Part shown: one piece after another, positions 45,897-53,762 of the stretch
Numbering within the stretch: the first letter of the stretch is position 1
Layout: every line of letters starts with the position of its first letter
From: Streptomyces longisporoflavus
Lineage (GTDB): Bacteria > Actinomycetota > Actinomycetes > Streptomycetales > Streptomycetaceae
Direction of reading: 5' to 3'
Assembly: GCF_014649775.1 (NCBI RefSeq)
Contig: NZ_BMTR01000008.1
Location: forward strand, 124,001 to 188,000
Length of the DNA stretch: 64,000 nt
Position numbers and translations under genes: made by a program
The notes under the pieces: model-generated
What the model was told of the DNA's origin: nothing
The model's database searches: none
The model's input: the letters and a program-made list of their open reading frames with translations, nothing else

Positions 45897-46826
45897 ATGA
45901 ACGACCACGACGCCGCCACGTACGACCTCCTGATCGTGGGTTCGGCCAACGCCGACCTGGTCATCGGCGTCGAGCGCCGCCCCGCCCCCGGCGAGACGGT
46001 CCTCGGCTCCGACCTCGCCACGCATCCCGGCGGCAAGGGCGCCAACCAGTCGGTCGCGGCGGCCCGGCTCGGCGCCCGTACCGCCCTGCTCGCGCGGGTC
46101 GGCGACGACGCCCACGGCCGGCTCCTGCTGGAGTCGCAGCGCGCGGCGGGCGCGGACACGGTGGGCGTCCTGGTCGGCGGGGCGCCCACGGGCGTCGCGC
46201 TGATCACCGTCGACCCGTCGGGCGACAACAGCATCGTGGTCTCGCCGGGCGCCAACGCCCGGCTGACCCCCGAGGACATCCGTGCGGCGGGCAGCCTGCT
46301 CGCCGCGTCCCGGGTGATCTCGACCCAGCTGGAGATTCCTGTCGAGTCGGTGACCGAGCTCGTACGCACGCTGCCGCCCGCCGCCCGCTTCGTCCTGAAC
46401 CCGTCGCCGCCGACCCCGCTGCCGCCCGAAGTCCTCGCGGCCTGCGACCCGTTGGTGGTCAACGAGCACGAGGCGCGCTACATCCTGGGCGACGACGCGG
46501 CGCCCGAGGACTCCCCCGCGGACTGGGCGCGGGCGCTGCTCGCCCTCGGCCCCCGCTCGGTGGTGATCACACTGGGCGCGGACGGAGCACTGACGGCGGA
46601 CGGCGACGGCTCCCCCGTCGCCGTGCCGAGCCCGAAGGTGGACGCGGTGGACACGACCGGCGCGGGCGACGCGTTCACGGCGGCCCTGGCCTGGCGCGTC
46701 GGCCTGGGCGACGATCTCCCGACGGCGGCGGCGTACGCGGCGCGCGTCGGAGCGGCGTCGGTCACCCGGCAGGGCGCCCAGGAGTCGTATCCCACCTCCG
46801 ACGAGGTGGAGGTGCTTTACGCATGA
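45897..46826 (+). CDS. rbsK: Ribokinase
   Basis: PfkB family sugar kinase making ribose 5-phosphate from ribose. N-terminal substrate motif HPGGKGANQSVAAARLG and the C-terminal ATP/catalytic motif DTTGAGDAF with base D258 are intact; NPSPPTPLP and NEHEA segments are also typical. 309 aa. ATG 45897 has AGGAG about nine bases upstream (CACAGGAGCTGG). The stop overlaps the rbsD start (ATGA-type). Confidence 0.94.
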   Translation: MNDHDAATYDLLIVGSANADLVIGVERRPAPGETVLGSDLATHPGGKGANQSVAAARLGARTALLARVGDDAHGRLLLESQRAAGADTVGVLVGGAPTGVALITVDPSGDNSIVVSPGANARLTPEDIRAAGSLLAASRVISTQLEIPVESVTELVRTLPPAARFVLNPSPPTPLPPEVLAACDPLVVNEHEARYILGDDAAPEDSPADWARALLALGPRSVVITLGADGALTADGDGSPVAVPSPKVDAVDTTGAGDAFTAALAWRVGLGDDLPTAAAYAARVGAASVTRQGAQESYPTSDEVEVLYA

Positions 46827-47212
46827 AGAAGACCGGCATCCTCAACCGCCATCTCTGCGGCGCCCTGGCCGAGTTGGGCCACGGTGACACCGTCCTGATC
46901 TGCGACGCGGGCATGCCGATTCCGCCGGGCCCCAAGGTCGTCGACCTGGCCTTCCGGGCGGGCGTGCCGTCCTTCGCCGAGGTGCTCGACGGGCTGCTCG
47001 CCGAGCTGGTGACGGAGGGCGGCACCGCGGCGACGGAGGTCCGGCAGGCGAACCCGGCGACCGCGGCACTCCTGGCCTCCCGCGTCACGCCCCTCACCCT
47101 GATCCCGCACGAGGAGCTCAAACGCCGCACGGCGACGTCCCGTCTGGCGGTACGCACCGGCGAGGCCACGCCGTACGCGAATGTGCTGCTGCGGTGCGGG
47201 GTGTTCTTCTAA
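46823..47212 (+). CDS. rbsD: D-ribose pyranase
   Basis: 129-aa mutarotase turning beta-pyranose ribose into the furanose that ribokinase uses. Catalytic H20 in GHGDTVLICDAGMPIP, the conserved Asp, and the C-terminal GEATPYANVLLRCGV motif are present. ATG 46823 overlaps rbsK. Last gene of the operon; its stop overlaps the convergent GHMP kinase stop by 4 bases, so there is no terminator between them. Confidence 0.94.
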   Translation: MKKTGILNRHLCGALAELGHGDTVLICDAGMPIPPGPKVVDLAFRAGVPSFAEVLDGLLAELVTEGGTAATEVRQANPATAALLASRVTPLTLIPHEELKRRTATSRLAVRTGEATPYANVLLRCGVFF

Positions 47213-48216
47213 GCCGGACGCGTCGCGACCCCGGCCGCGCCTACCGGCAGACTCGCCCCGCCGGAGAGACCCGCCCCGCCGGGAAAACTCAGCGTGCGGT
47301 ACACCGTCACCCCGCCCGTCAGCTCCCCGCACGCCTGCGCCGCCGCGCTGACGCGCTGGGTGTACGAGGGGTCGGCGGTGTCGAGGAGGATGCCGAGGGT
47401 CGTGCCGCTGTGTGCGACGGCGACGCCGAGGCCGCCGACCTCCCGGCAGATCTCCCGCATCGGCTCCAACGACCATTTGTGGCGCAGGAGTTGATTCATC
47501 TGGGCGCTGCGGGTCGCGACCCTGCCGACCTCCGCGAGATCGCGGCGGCGGACGGCGCAGGCGAGCCGGTCGAGCAGGCGCGCGTACTCGTGGCGGTCGG
47601 CCGGGGTGAACGGCTTGGGGATGCGGTTGAAGTCGACCGTATCGACCGAACCGCCCTCGTCGATCCCCACCACGGCCATCACCGGAAGCGACCCGAGCAC
47701 CGCGCGCAGCCGCACGGTGCGATGGTGGAAGGCGACGATCGCCGGGTAGAGCACCCCGTCCGTCGGCTCGATGTCCGCCAGCAGCCGTTCGATCCGGGAC
47801 GGCGGCATCGCGACACCCAGCGCCCGGCCGACCGCCCGCGCGGTCGCGACGAGGTCGGCCGATGAGCTCGCGAGCCCCTTGCCCTCCGGGATGACGCTGT
47901 TGACGTGGAGGGTCCCGCCGACCGGCACGCCCGTCCCGCGTTCCGCCGACTCACCGATCGTGCGCGCGAGTCGGAGCGCCTTGGTCTTGCCCGCGGGCCG
48001 CACCACCACGTCCCCGGAGCCGGGCTCCCGACGGAACGTGGCCATCGTCCAGCGTGCGACGGGCAACGTCACCAGGAAGTCCCCGTCCTCCTCCGGCAGC
48101 ACACCCTGAAGCAGCTCACCGAAGGTGCCGAAGGCGGTTCCCACGCCGATTCCCGCCGGCCCCGCGCCCGCACCCGCCGTGCGGGGGCGCGGCCCCGCAT
48201 CCCGGGACAGCTTCAC
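47209..48216 (-). CDS. GHMP family kinase, L-threonine kinase-like
   Basis: 335 aa. The GHMP ATP-binding loop is PEGKGLASSSADL (about 110-123), preceded by GTFGELLQGVLP near the N-terminus, the form seen in PduX-type L-threonine kinases, and AHSGTTLGILLD near the C-terminus. PduX makes O-phospho-L-threonine for cobalamin assembly. Here no cobalamin gene is linked; instead the gene is divergent from a Zur-box operon with a cysteine-synthase-like enzyme, suggesting the phosphorylated amino acid feeds that enzyme. ATG 48216; four 14-bp repeats lie in its leader. Substrate is inferred. Confidence 0.75.
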   Translation of the reverse strand: MKLSRDAGPRPRTAGAGAGPAGIGVGTAFGTFGELLQGVLPEEDGDFLVTLPVARWTMATFRREPGSGDVVVRPAGKTKALRLARTIGESAERGTGVPVGGTLHVNSVIPEGKGLASSSADLVATARAVGRALGVAMPPSRIERLLADIEPTDGVLYPAIVAFHHRTVRLRAVLGSLPVMAVVGIDEGGSVDTVDFNRIPKPFTPADRHEYARLLDRLACAVRRRDLAEVGRVATRSAQMNQLLRHKWSLEPMREICREVGGLGVAVAHSGTTLGILLDTADPSYTQRVSAAAQACGELTGGVTVYRTLSFPGGAGLSGGASLPVGAAGVATRPA

Positions 48217-48236
48217 AGGTCTCCTCTCAACATCCT

Positions 48237-48292
48237 GACGCCTACGTCCCGACGCCTACGTCCCGACGCCTACGTCCCGACGCCTACGTCCC
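48237..48292. repeat. Four perfect 14-bp tandem repeats in the leader of the GHMP kinase gene
   Basis: Unit GACGCCTACGTCCC repeated exactly four times without spacers, lying between the kinase start and the Zur box. No spacer sequences, so not a CRISPR. Could be a protein binding array, an RNA structure or simple slippage. Confidence 0.95.
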
Positions 48293-48346
48293 GACGTCAC
48301 GTACCGACGCCGTCAGGCCCACAGGCTGCCACAGCACTATGCGTCT

Positions 48347-48361
48347 TGACAATCATTTTCA
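48347..48361. promoter_or_regulatory. Zur box in the divergent promoter
   Basis: TGACAATCATTTTCA (minus strand TGAAAATGATTGTCA) matches the Streptomyces Zur motif TGAAAATGATTTTCA at 14 of 15 positions and keeps the 7-1-7 inverted form. A perfect -35 hexamer TTGACA (48346-48351) is embedded, so Zn-Zur would block transcription of the 48429 operon, and perhaps of the divergent kinase. Match made by eye from knowledge of the motif. Confidence 0.8.
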
Positions 48362-48428
48362 TCTAGTGTGATGCTCTCGGCTCGGCGACCGGTACACGGC
48401 CAATGAACACAGGGGGCAGCGGGCAGAC

Positions 48429-49424
48429 ATGCACGACCACATAGCCGAAGCGGTGAAGAAACCCGATCTCATATCCCTGGAACCGGGCTTGCTCTGCCTC
48501 CGGTTCGAGACGATGAAGATCTATTCCGCCCTCGGAGCAGTCCGTCACCTTCTCGAATCGGGTGCCGTGAAACACGGCGACACCCTCATCGACAGTTCCA
48601 GCGGCATCTACGCACAGGCCCTCGCACTCGCCTGCCACCGCTATGGAATGAAGTGCCACATCGTGGGCTCCACGACCGTGGACCGCACCTTGCGCATCCA
48701 ACTGGAGATACTCGGCGCCACGCTGGAACAAGTGCAGCCGTCCAAGAATCTCCGGCTCGACCAGGAGCTGAGAGTGCGGCGCATCGCCGAGATACTCGAA
48801 GCGAATCCGTCGTACCACTGGATGCGGCAGTACCACGACGGCATTCATTACTACGGCTATCGCGACGTGGCCGGGACGATCGACACCGAGCTCCCCGAAG
48901 GCCCCCTCGCCCTGGTGGGCGGGGTCGGATCGGGGGCCTCGACCGGTGCCATCGCCGGATATCTGCGAGAAGCGGGACGGGACGTCTCACTCGTCGGCGT
49001 GCAGCCCTTCGGCAGCGTCACCTTCGGCTCGGAACACGTCGCCGACCCGGACATGATCATCGCCGGCATCGGCAGCGCCATCGAATTCAAGAATGTCCGG
49101 CACGAGGCGTACGACCGCGTGCACTGGGTGAATTTCGACTGCGCGGTGTCCGGCGCGGTATCGCTCCTCAGAAACAGCGGCATATTCGCCGGACTCTCCG
49201 CCGGCGCCGCCTATCTGACCACTCTCTGGGAACAGCGCCGCGACGACTCCCGTAGGTACGTCTTCATCGCGGCGGACACCGGTCACCGCTATGTCGAGAG
49301 CGCCTACGCGAAACACGCACAGGCACCGGACATCGACACCTTGAAGCCGCATGAGATCACCTCGCTCGACGAGCTGAGGCACCCCTGGTCGACCACCTCG
49401 TGGCCCGATCTCCCCGACCGCTGA
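48429..49424 (+). CDS. PLP-dependent cysteine synthase/SbnA-like enzyme
   Basis: 331-aa fold type II PLP enzyme. SSSGIYAQALALAC matches the substrate loop of O-acetylserine sulfhydrylases, GGVGSGASTG the PLP-phosphate loop, and K30 in FETMKIYSALGAV is the likely Schiff-base Lys. The family does beta-replacement on activated serine-type substrates: cysteine synthase with sulfide, SbnA with O-phosphoserine plus glutamate in staphyloferrin B synthesis. Directly downstream of the Zur box, first gene of the operon. With the phospho-amino-acid kinase opposite, formation of an amino-acid-derived chelator is plausible but unproven. Confidence 0.8.
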   Translation: MHDHIAEAVKKPDLISLEPGLLCLRFETMKIYSALGAVRHLLESGAVKHGDTLIDSSSGIYAQALALACHRYGMKCHIVGSTTVDRTLRIQLEILGATLEQVQPSKNLRLDQELRVRRIAEILEANPSYHWMRQYHDGIHYYGYRDVAGTIDTELPEGPLALVGGVGSGASTGAIAGYLREAGRDVSLVGVQPFGSVTFGSEHVADPDMIIAGIGSAIEFKNVRHEAYDRVHWVNFDCAVSGAVSLLRNSGIFAGLSAGAAYLTTLWEQRRDDSRRYVFIAADTGHRYVESAYAKHAQAPDIDTLKPHEITSLDELRHPWSTTSWPDLPDR

Positions 49425-49479
49425 CCGCGCGACAGCCGAGCACCCCTTTTCCGCTTCCACCACACCGAGAGAACTCCAC

Positions 49480-50307
49480 ATGTCACACCCCGACCCGCGC
49501 ACGCCCCACAACGTCGCGGAGCTCATCGACGCCGTCCTGGCCGGCGGTTACGGCCCCGACCCCGACGAGCTCACCGTCACCAGCGCGTTCTGGCTGTACA
49601 ACACCACCCGCCTCGCGGGCAGCCAAGTCACCTACCACAACCACTACTTGCTCCTCAGGGTCGGCACGGCCTTCGGCGCCTGCTCCTTCGAGGCCGGTGA
49701 ACTCGCCCCGGACTTCTGCGAGAACGCCTCGGGCCACACCCTCGGCAAACTGCTGCGCGCCGAGTCGACTCCCGTCCGTATCGCCGCACTCGACGCCTAT
49801 CTCGCGCAGGTGAGCCCGCACCGGGAGGCCGCCGGCGCCGAGCGCGTCATGCTGCCCACCGGCACCCCGGAGGTCCGGGCGAAGGCGCGCGACGCCGCGA
49901 TCGCCGGGCTGCTCGACATCGAGCCGGGCGCGAAGGTCGCACTGATCGGCGTGGTCAACCCCCTCGTGGCGGCGATACGCGAGCGGGGCGGCGTCTGTCT
50001 GCCCTGCGATCTCAATCTCCGTACGACCCAGTGGGGCGACCGGATCACCGACGACATGACCGAGGTACTCGGGGAGGCCGACGCCGTGGTCGCCACCGGC
50101 ATGACGCTGAGCAACGGCACCTTCGACCTGATCCTCGCGCACTGCCGCGAGCACGGGGTGCCGCTGGTGGTGTACGCGCAGAGCGGCAGCGCCGTGGCCC
50201 GCGCGTTCCTGCCCGCGGGCGTCACCGGACTCTCCGCGGAGCCCTTCGCGTTCTCGCAGTTCAGCGCCGACGAGACCCCGCTCTACCGCTACCGGGAGGC
50301 GGCGTGA
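49480..50307 (+). CDS. DUF364 (putative heavy-metal chelation) Rossmann-like protein
   Basis: 275 aa. The C-terminal half (about 145-260) has the DUF364 Rossmann-like pattern: KVALIGVVNPLVAAIRERGG, ADAVVATGMTLSNGTFDLIL and HGVPLVVYAQSGSA. The N-terminal half resembles the partner DUF4213 region. The family is often found beside metal uptake genes and has been suggested to bind metals, without biochemical proof. ATG 49480 with GAGAG upstream; the stop overlaps the next GTG. Four Cys residues are scattered and do not form a known site. Confidence 0.75.
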   Translation: MSHPDPRTPHNVAELIDAVLAGGYGPDPDELTVTSAFWLYNTTRLAGSQVTYHNHYLLLRVGTAFGACSFEAGELAPDFCENASGHTLGKLLRAESTPVRIAALDAYLAQVSPHREAAGAERVMLPTGTPEVRAKARDAAIAGLLDIEPGAKVALIGVVNPLVAAIRERGGVCLPCDLNLRTTQWGDRITDDMTEVLGEADAVVATGMTLSNGTFDLILAHCREHGVPLVVYAQSGSAVARAFLPAGVTGLSAEPFAFSQFSADETPLYRYREAA

Positions 50308-51587
50308 GCGTCGACTCCAGGGACTCCGCGGTGCATCCCCGGCCCGTCGAGGCGGAAGAAGCCGTGCCGGGCGATCTGCGGATGGCCCGCATGTTGTGGC
50401 CCGTCCTGGTGGCGTCCGCGGTCGGTCTGCTGCCGTTCACCGTCTTCAGCACGTATCTGGTGCCCATGGCCGAGGACGCCGAAAGCAGTGTCGCGACCCT
50501 CGGCGGACTGCGCGGGCTCGGCGGTCTCGCCGCCCTCCTGGTGGGCACCGCGCTCGCGCCCCTGATCGACCGCGTGCGCAAGGAGTGGGCCGCCGCGGGC
50601 GGTCTCGCGGCACTCGGCGTGTCCGCCGCACTCGGCGCGAGCGGGGACTTCATCCTGCTCGCCGTGTTCTGCCTGCTCGTCGGCGCCAGTACGTCGGTGC
50701 TCAACCCGGCGCTGACCGCCGCCGCCGCCGACCGCTTCGGCTCGGGGAAGGCCGCCGGGCGCGCGGCGACGCTCGTCACGGCGACCCAGTCGATGACGGC
50801 GATGCTGGCGGCGCCGGTCATCGCGCTGCCCGCCCTGTTCTGGGGCTGGCAGGGCGACCTGCTCGCCGTGACCGGGGTGTCGCTGCTCCTGGCCGCCGTC
50901 TTCTTCGTACGCGGCAAGGACAAGCCGGTCGAGGAGCAGGCCGACGGCCTACGCCTCGGCTACATCGCCTCGTTCAAGGCGCTCGGCGCGATTCCGGGTG
51001 TCGTGCCGCTGCTGCTCATCGCCCTGCTGCGCACCGCCGTGTTCATGGGCTACCTCTCCTACCTGGCGGCCTACTACGACGACCGGTTCGACCTCGGTCC
51101 CGGGCTCTTCGCGTTCGTGTGGACGCTCAGCGGCGCGTCGTTCTTCGTGAGCAACCTCCTCACGGGGCGGATCACGAACTCCGCCGAGCCGCGGATCGGC
51201 ACCGAGCGGATGCTGGCCTTCGGTCTGGTCGCCGCGCTCGTCTCGGTCGTGGGTTTCTACTTCACGCACTGGCTGCCGCTCGCGCTCCTGATGACGTCCC
51301 TGCACGCGGCCGGCCACGCCGTCGTCGCCGCGTGCGTGGTCAGCCTGCTCGTCCGTCGCTGCGGAACCCAGCGGGGTGCGGCCCTGAGCGTGAACGCCGC
51401 GGGAATGAGCCTCGGCGTCTTCGTGGGCGCGGGCCTCGGAGGGCTCGGTCTCGGTCTCGCCGGCTACCCCGGGGTCGCCGCGACGTTCGGCGCGCTGGTG
51501 GTGGCGGCACTCGTGGCGGGGGTGTTCGTGCTGCGGGCGGGGCCGGTGGGTGAGGCAACGCCGGTGGAGACGGAACCCGCGGCCTGA
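50304..51587 (+). CDS. MFS transporter, candidate chelator exporter
   Basis: 427 aa with about 12 spans after a hydrophilic N-terminus of about 30 residues. GTG 50304 overlaps the DUF364 gene stop, so the two are coupled. Motif-A-like RGLGGLAALLVG and the loop RITNSAEPRIGTER are visible. In siderophore and zincophore loci an MFS protein of this place usually exports the finished chelator; import of the metal complex is provided by the ABC genes downstream. Direction of transport is inferred from context. Confidence 0.82.
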   Translation: MSVDSRDSAVHPRPVEAEEAVPGDLRMARMLWPVLVASAVGLLPFTVFSTYLVPMAEDAESSVATLGGLRGLGGLAALLVGTALAPLIDRVRKEWAAAGGLAALGVSAALGASGDFILLAVFCLLVGASTSVLNPALTAAAADRFGSGKAAGRAATLVTATQSMTAMLAAPVIALPALFWGWQGDLLAVTGVSLLLAAVFFVRGKDKPVEEQADGLRLGYIASFKALGAIPGVVPLLLIALLRTAVFMGYLSYLAAYYDDRFDLGPGLFAFVWTLSGASFFVSNLLTGRITNSAEPRIGTERMLAFGLVAALVSVVGFYFTHWLPLALLMTSLHAAGHAVVAACVVSLLVRRCGTQRGAALSVNAAGMSLGVFVGAGLGGLGLGLAGYPGVAATFGALVVAALVAGVFVLRAGPVGEATPVETEPAA

Positions 51588-51743
51588 GCGAAACTGCGGG
51601 CCGGTGGCGGCTGATCGCGCCCGCGCGGCGGAGCCGCACAGGTCACGGTCCGCTCCCCTCGCGGGGCGCGTTACGACGCCCGGCTCCAGCGCGTCCCGCT
51701 CCGACACAGCTGCCCTCGCACCGAATCGAAAGGCCCGACCACC

Positions 51744-52880
51744 ATGTCCCCGCCCTCGCTCTCCCCCACGGCTGCCGTTGCCGCGGCGTCCGACGCCCCG
51801 CCGCCGGACACGCCGGCCAAAGGCGTACGAAGTAGGCTCACCTCCCGCACCGGGCTTGCGGCGACCTGCGCCGCGCTTCTCCTCGTCCTCCTCGCCTCCG
51901 TCGTCGTGGCCATCGGCCTGGGGTCCGCCGTCGTCACACCGGGTGACACCGCCCGGCTGCTGTGGGCGGCGTTGAGCGGCGGGAGCATCGCCGCCGATGA
52001 GGTGACGACGTATCAGATCATCTGGCAGATCCGTACACCCCGCGTCCTCCTGGCGGCACTTGTCGGCGCCGGGCTCAGCGCGGTCGGCGTCGCCATCCAG
52101 GCCCTGGTGCGCAACGCCCTGGCCGACCCCTTCGTCCTGGGCGTCTCCTCCGGCGCGTCGGTCGGCGCGGTCGGCGTGACGGTCACGGGCGGGCTCGCGG
52201 CGCTCGGCATCTACGCGGTATCGGCGGGGGCGTTCATCGGGGCGCTGGTGGCATCGCTCCTGGTGTACGCCGCTTCGGCGAGCCGCGGTGGCGTGCTCTC
52301 GCCGCTGCGGCTCGTCCTGACGGGCGTGGCGATGGCGCTCGGCTTCCAGGCCGTGATGAGCGTGATCATCTACTTCGCGCCGGACAGCGAGGCGACCAGC
52401 ATGGTCCTGTACTGGACGATGGGCAGCTTCGGCGCCGCGAGCTGGGGCTCCCTGCCCGTCGTGGCCGGCTGCGTACTGCTCGGCCTCGCCGTGCTCCACC
52501 GCTACAGCAGGGCGCTCGACGTCCTGGCGCTCGGCGACGAGACCGCGACGAGCCTGGGCATCAGCCCCGACCGGCACCGCAAGGGCCTGCTCCTGCTCGC
52601 CTCGCTGATCACCGGAGTGATAGTCGCGGTGAGCGGCGCGATCAGCTTCGTCGGCCTGGTCATGCCCCACCTCGTACGCATGGTGGTCGGCGCCACGCAC
52701 GCGCGGGTGCTGGCGGTCGCACCGCTGGTCGGAGCGGTGTTCATGGTCTGGGTCGATCTCGTGTCGCGGACCCTCGTGGCGCCGCGCGAGCTGCCGCTCG
52801 GGGTCATCACGGCGCTCGTCGGGGTGCCGGTGTTCGTCACGCTGATGCGGCGCAAGGCCTATATGTTCGGAGGGCGTTGA
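51744..52880 (+). CDS. FecCD-type metallophore ABC permease
   Basis: 378-aa permease of the BtuC/FecCD family, about ten spans, with a 35-residue Pro/Ala-rich N-terminus. Typical motifs: RTPRVLLAALVGAGLSAVGVAIQALVRNALADPFVLGVSSGAS, here cited only in part (PRVLLAALVGAGLS, NALADPFVLGVSSGAS), GAISFVGLVMPHLVRM and the C-terminal GVPVFVTLMRR. The family carries iron-siderophores, heme, cobalamin and zinc chelates. GAAAGG lies about nine bases before ATG 51744. The ATPase gene starts one base after its stop codon. Confidence 0.92.
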   Translation: MSPPSLSPTAAVAAASDAPPPDTPAKGVRSRLTSRTGLAATCAALLLVLLASVVVAIGLGSAVVTPGDTARLLWAALSGGSIAADEVTTYQIIWQIRTPRVLLAALVGAGLSAVGVAIQALVRNALADPFVLGVSSGASVGAVGVTVTGGLAALGIYAVSAGAFIGALVASLLVYAASASRGGVLSPLRLVLTGVAMALGFQAVMSVIIYFAPDSEATSMVLYWTMGSFGAASWGSLPVVAGCVLLGLAVLHRYSRALDVLALGDETATSLGISPDRHRKGLLLLASLITGVIVAVSGAISFVGLVMPHLVRMVVGATHARVLAVAPLVGAVFMVWVDLVSRTLVAPRELPLGVITALVGVPVFVTLMRRKAYMFGGR

Positions 52881-52881
52881 G

Positions 52882-53661
52882 ATGGACCTCGTACTCGACG
52901 GCCTGTCCGTGACCATCGACGGCAAGCTCCTCGTCCGGGACCTGTCCCTCGAAGTGGGCAGCGGTCAGATCGTGGGCCTCGTCGGCCCGAACGGCAGCGG
53001 CAAGTCCACCGCGCTCAAATGCGTCTACCGGGCGCTGCGGCCCAGCTCCGGCGTGGTCAGGGTGGGCGACGACGACCTCTCGCGCCTGACGCCGCGCCGT
53101 GGCGCGCAGGTCGTCGCGGCGATGGCCCAGGACGGCGCGGTGGACCTCGACTTCACGGTGGAGGAGGTCGTCGCGCTGGGCCGCGCCCCCCATCTGCGCG
53201 GGAACCAGGCTCTCGGCGCCCGCGAACGGGAGCTGTGCGCAAGGACGATGGCCCGCCTCGATCTCACCCGCCTCGCCGACCGCGGCGTACTCACCCTGTC
53301 GGGCGGGGAACGCCAACGCGTCCTGCTCGCACGGGCGTTGGTGCAGGAGCCGCGGATCCTGGTCCTCGACGAGCCGACCAACCACCTGGACGTGCGCCAC
53401 CAGATCGAGTTCCTCTCGCTCCTCAAGGGCTCGGGCCTCACCGTCCTCGTCGTCCTGCACGACCTCAACCTCGCGGCGGCCGCCTGCGACCGCATCGGGG
53501 TGCTGTCGCACGGCGCGCTGGTGGCCGCCGGGACGCCGGAGGAGGTGCTCACCACGGGTCTCGTCGACGAGGTGTTCGGCGTCAAGGCCAGCGTGATCAG
53601 CCACCCCCTGACCGGCGACCCTCAACTCCTGTACGCGCTGAGCCCCTCGCCCCCTCTCTGA
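52882..53661 (+). CDS. Metallophore ABC transporter ATP-binding protein
   Basis: 259-aa FecE/FhuC-type ATPase. Walker A GPNGSGKST (35-43), signature LSGGE (139-143), Walker B ILVLDEP (159-165), switch His in VVLHDLNLA. Coupled to the permease gene upstream. It should energise uptake of the complex caught by the lipoprotein encoded next. The stop lies within the first unit of a pyrimidine-rich repeat tract that separates it from the binding-protein gene. Confidence 0.92.
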   Translation: MDLVLDGLSVTIDGKLLVRDLSLEVGSGQIVGLVGPNGSGKSTALKCVYRALRPSSGVVRVGDDDLSRLTPRRGAQVVAAMAQDGAVDLDFTVEEVVALGRAPHLRGNQALGARERELCARTMARLDLTRLADRGVLTLSGGERQRVLLARALVQEPRILVLDEPTNHLDVRHQIEFLSLLKGSGLTVLVVLHDLNLAAAACDRIGVLSHGALVAAGTPEEVLTTGLVDEVFGVKASVISHPLTGDPQLLYALSPSPPL

Positions 53662-53746
53662 ACCTCTCTGAACCTCTCTGAACCTCCGAACCCCTGAACC
53701 CCACAGCCCCCTGAACCTCTGAACCTCTGAACCTCTGAACCTCTGA
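53656..53746 (+). repeat. Repeat tract of CTGAACCTCT-like units before the binding-protein gene
   Basis: Three 10-bp units (TCTGAACCTC) followed, after a short diverged part, by four to five 9-bp units of CTCTGAAC. It starts at the ATPase stop codon and ends at the AAAGG ribosome site of the lipoprotein gene. It adds about 100 bases between otherwise tightly packed genes. Confidence 0.9.
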
Positions 53747-53762
53747 AAGGCGTTACGACGTC

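Noticed and set aside
41951..46469. Two very long minus-strand open frames opposite the ribose operon
   Set aside because: The plus strand holds complete rbsR, rbsA, rbsC/B and rbsK. The antisense products are Arg/Asp/Val-rich without any domain pattern.
48237..48292. Possible CRISPR array
   Set aside because: The units are adjacent with no spacers, and no cas genes are in the window.
48347..48361. Iron (DmdR/IdeR) box instead of a Zur box
   Set aside because: The iron box consensus is TTAGGTTAGGCTCACCTAA-like; the sequence here fits the Zur 7-1-7 motif and not the iron motif.
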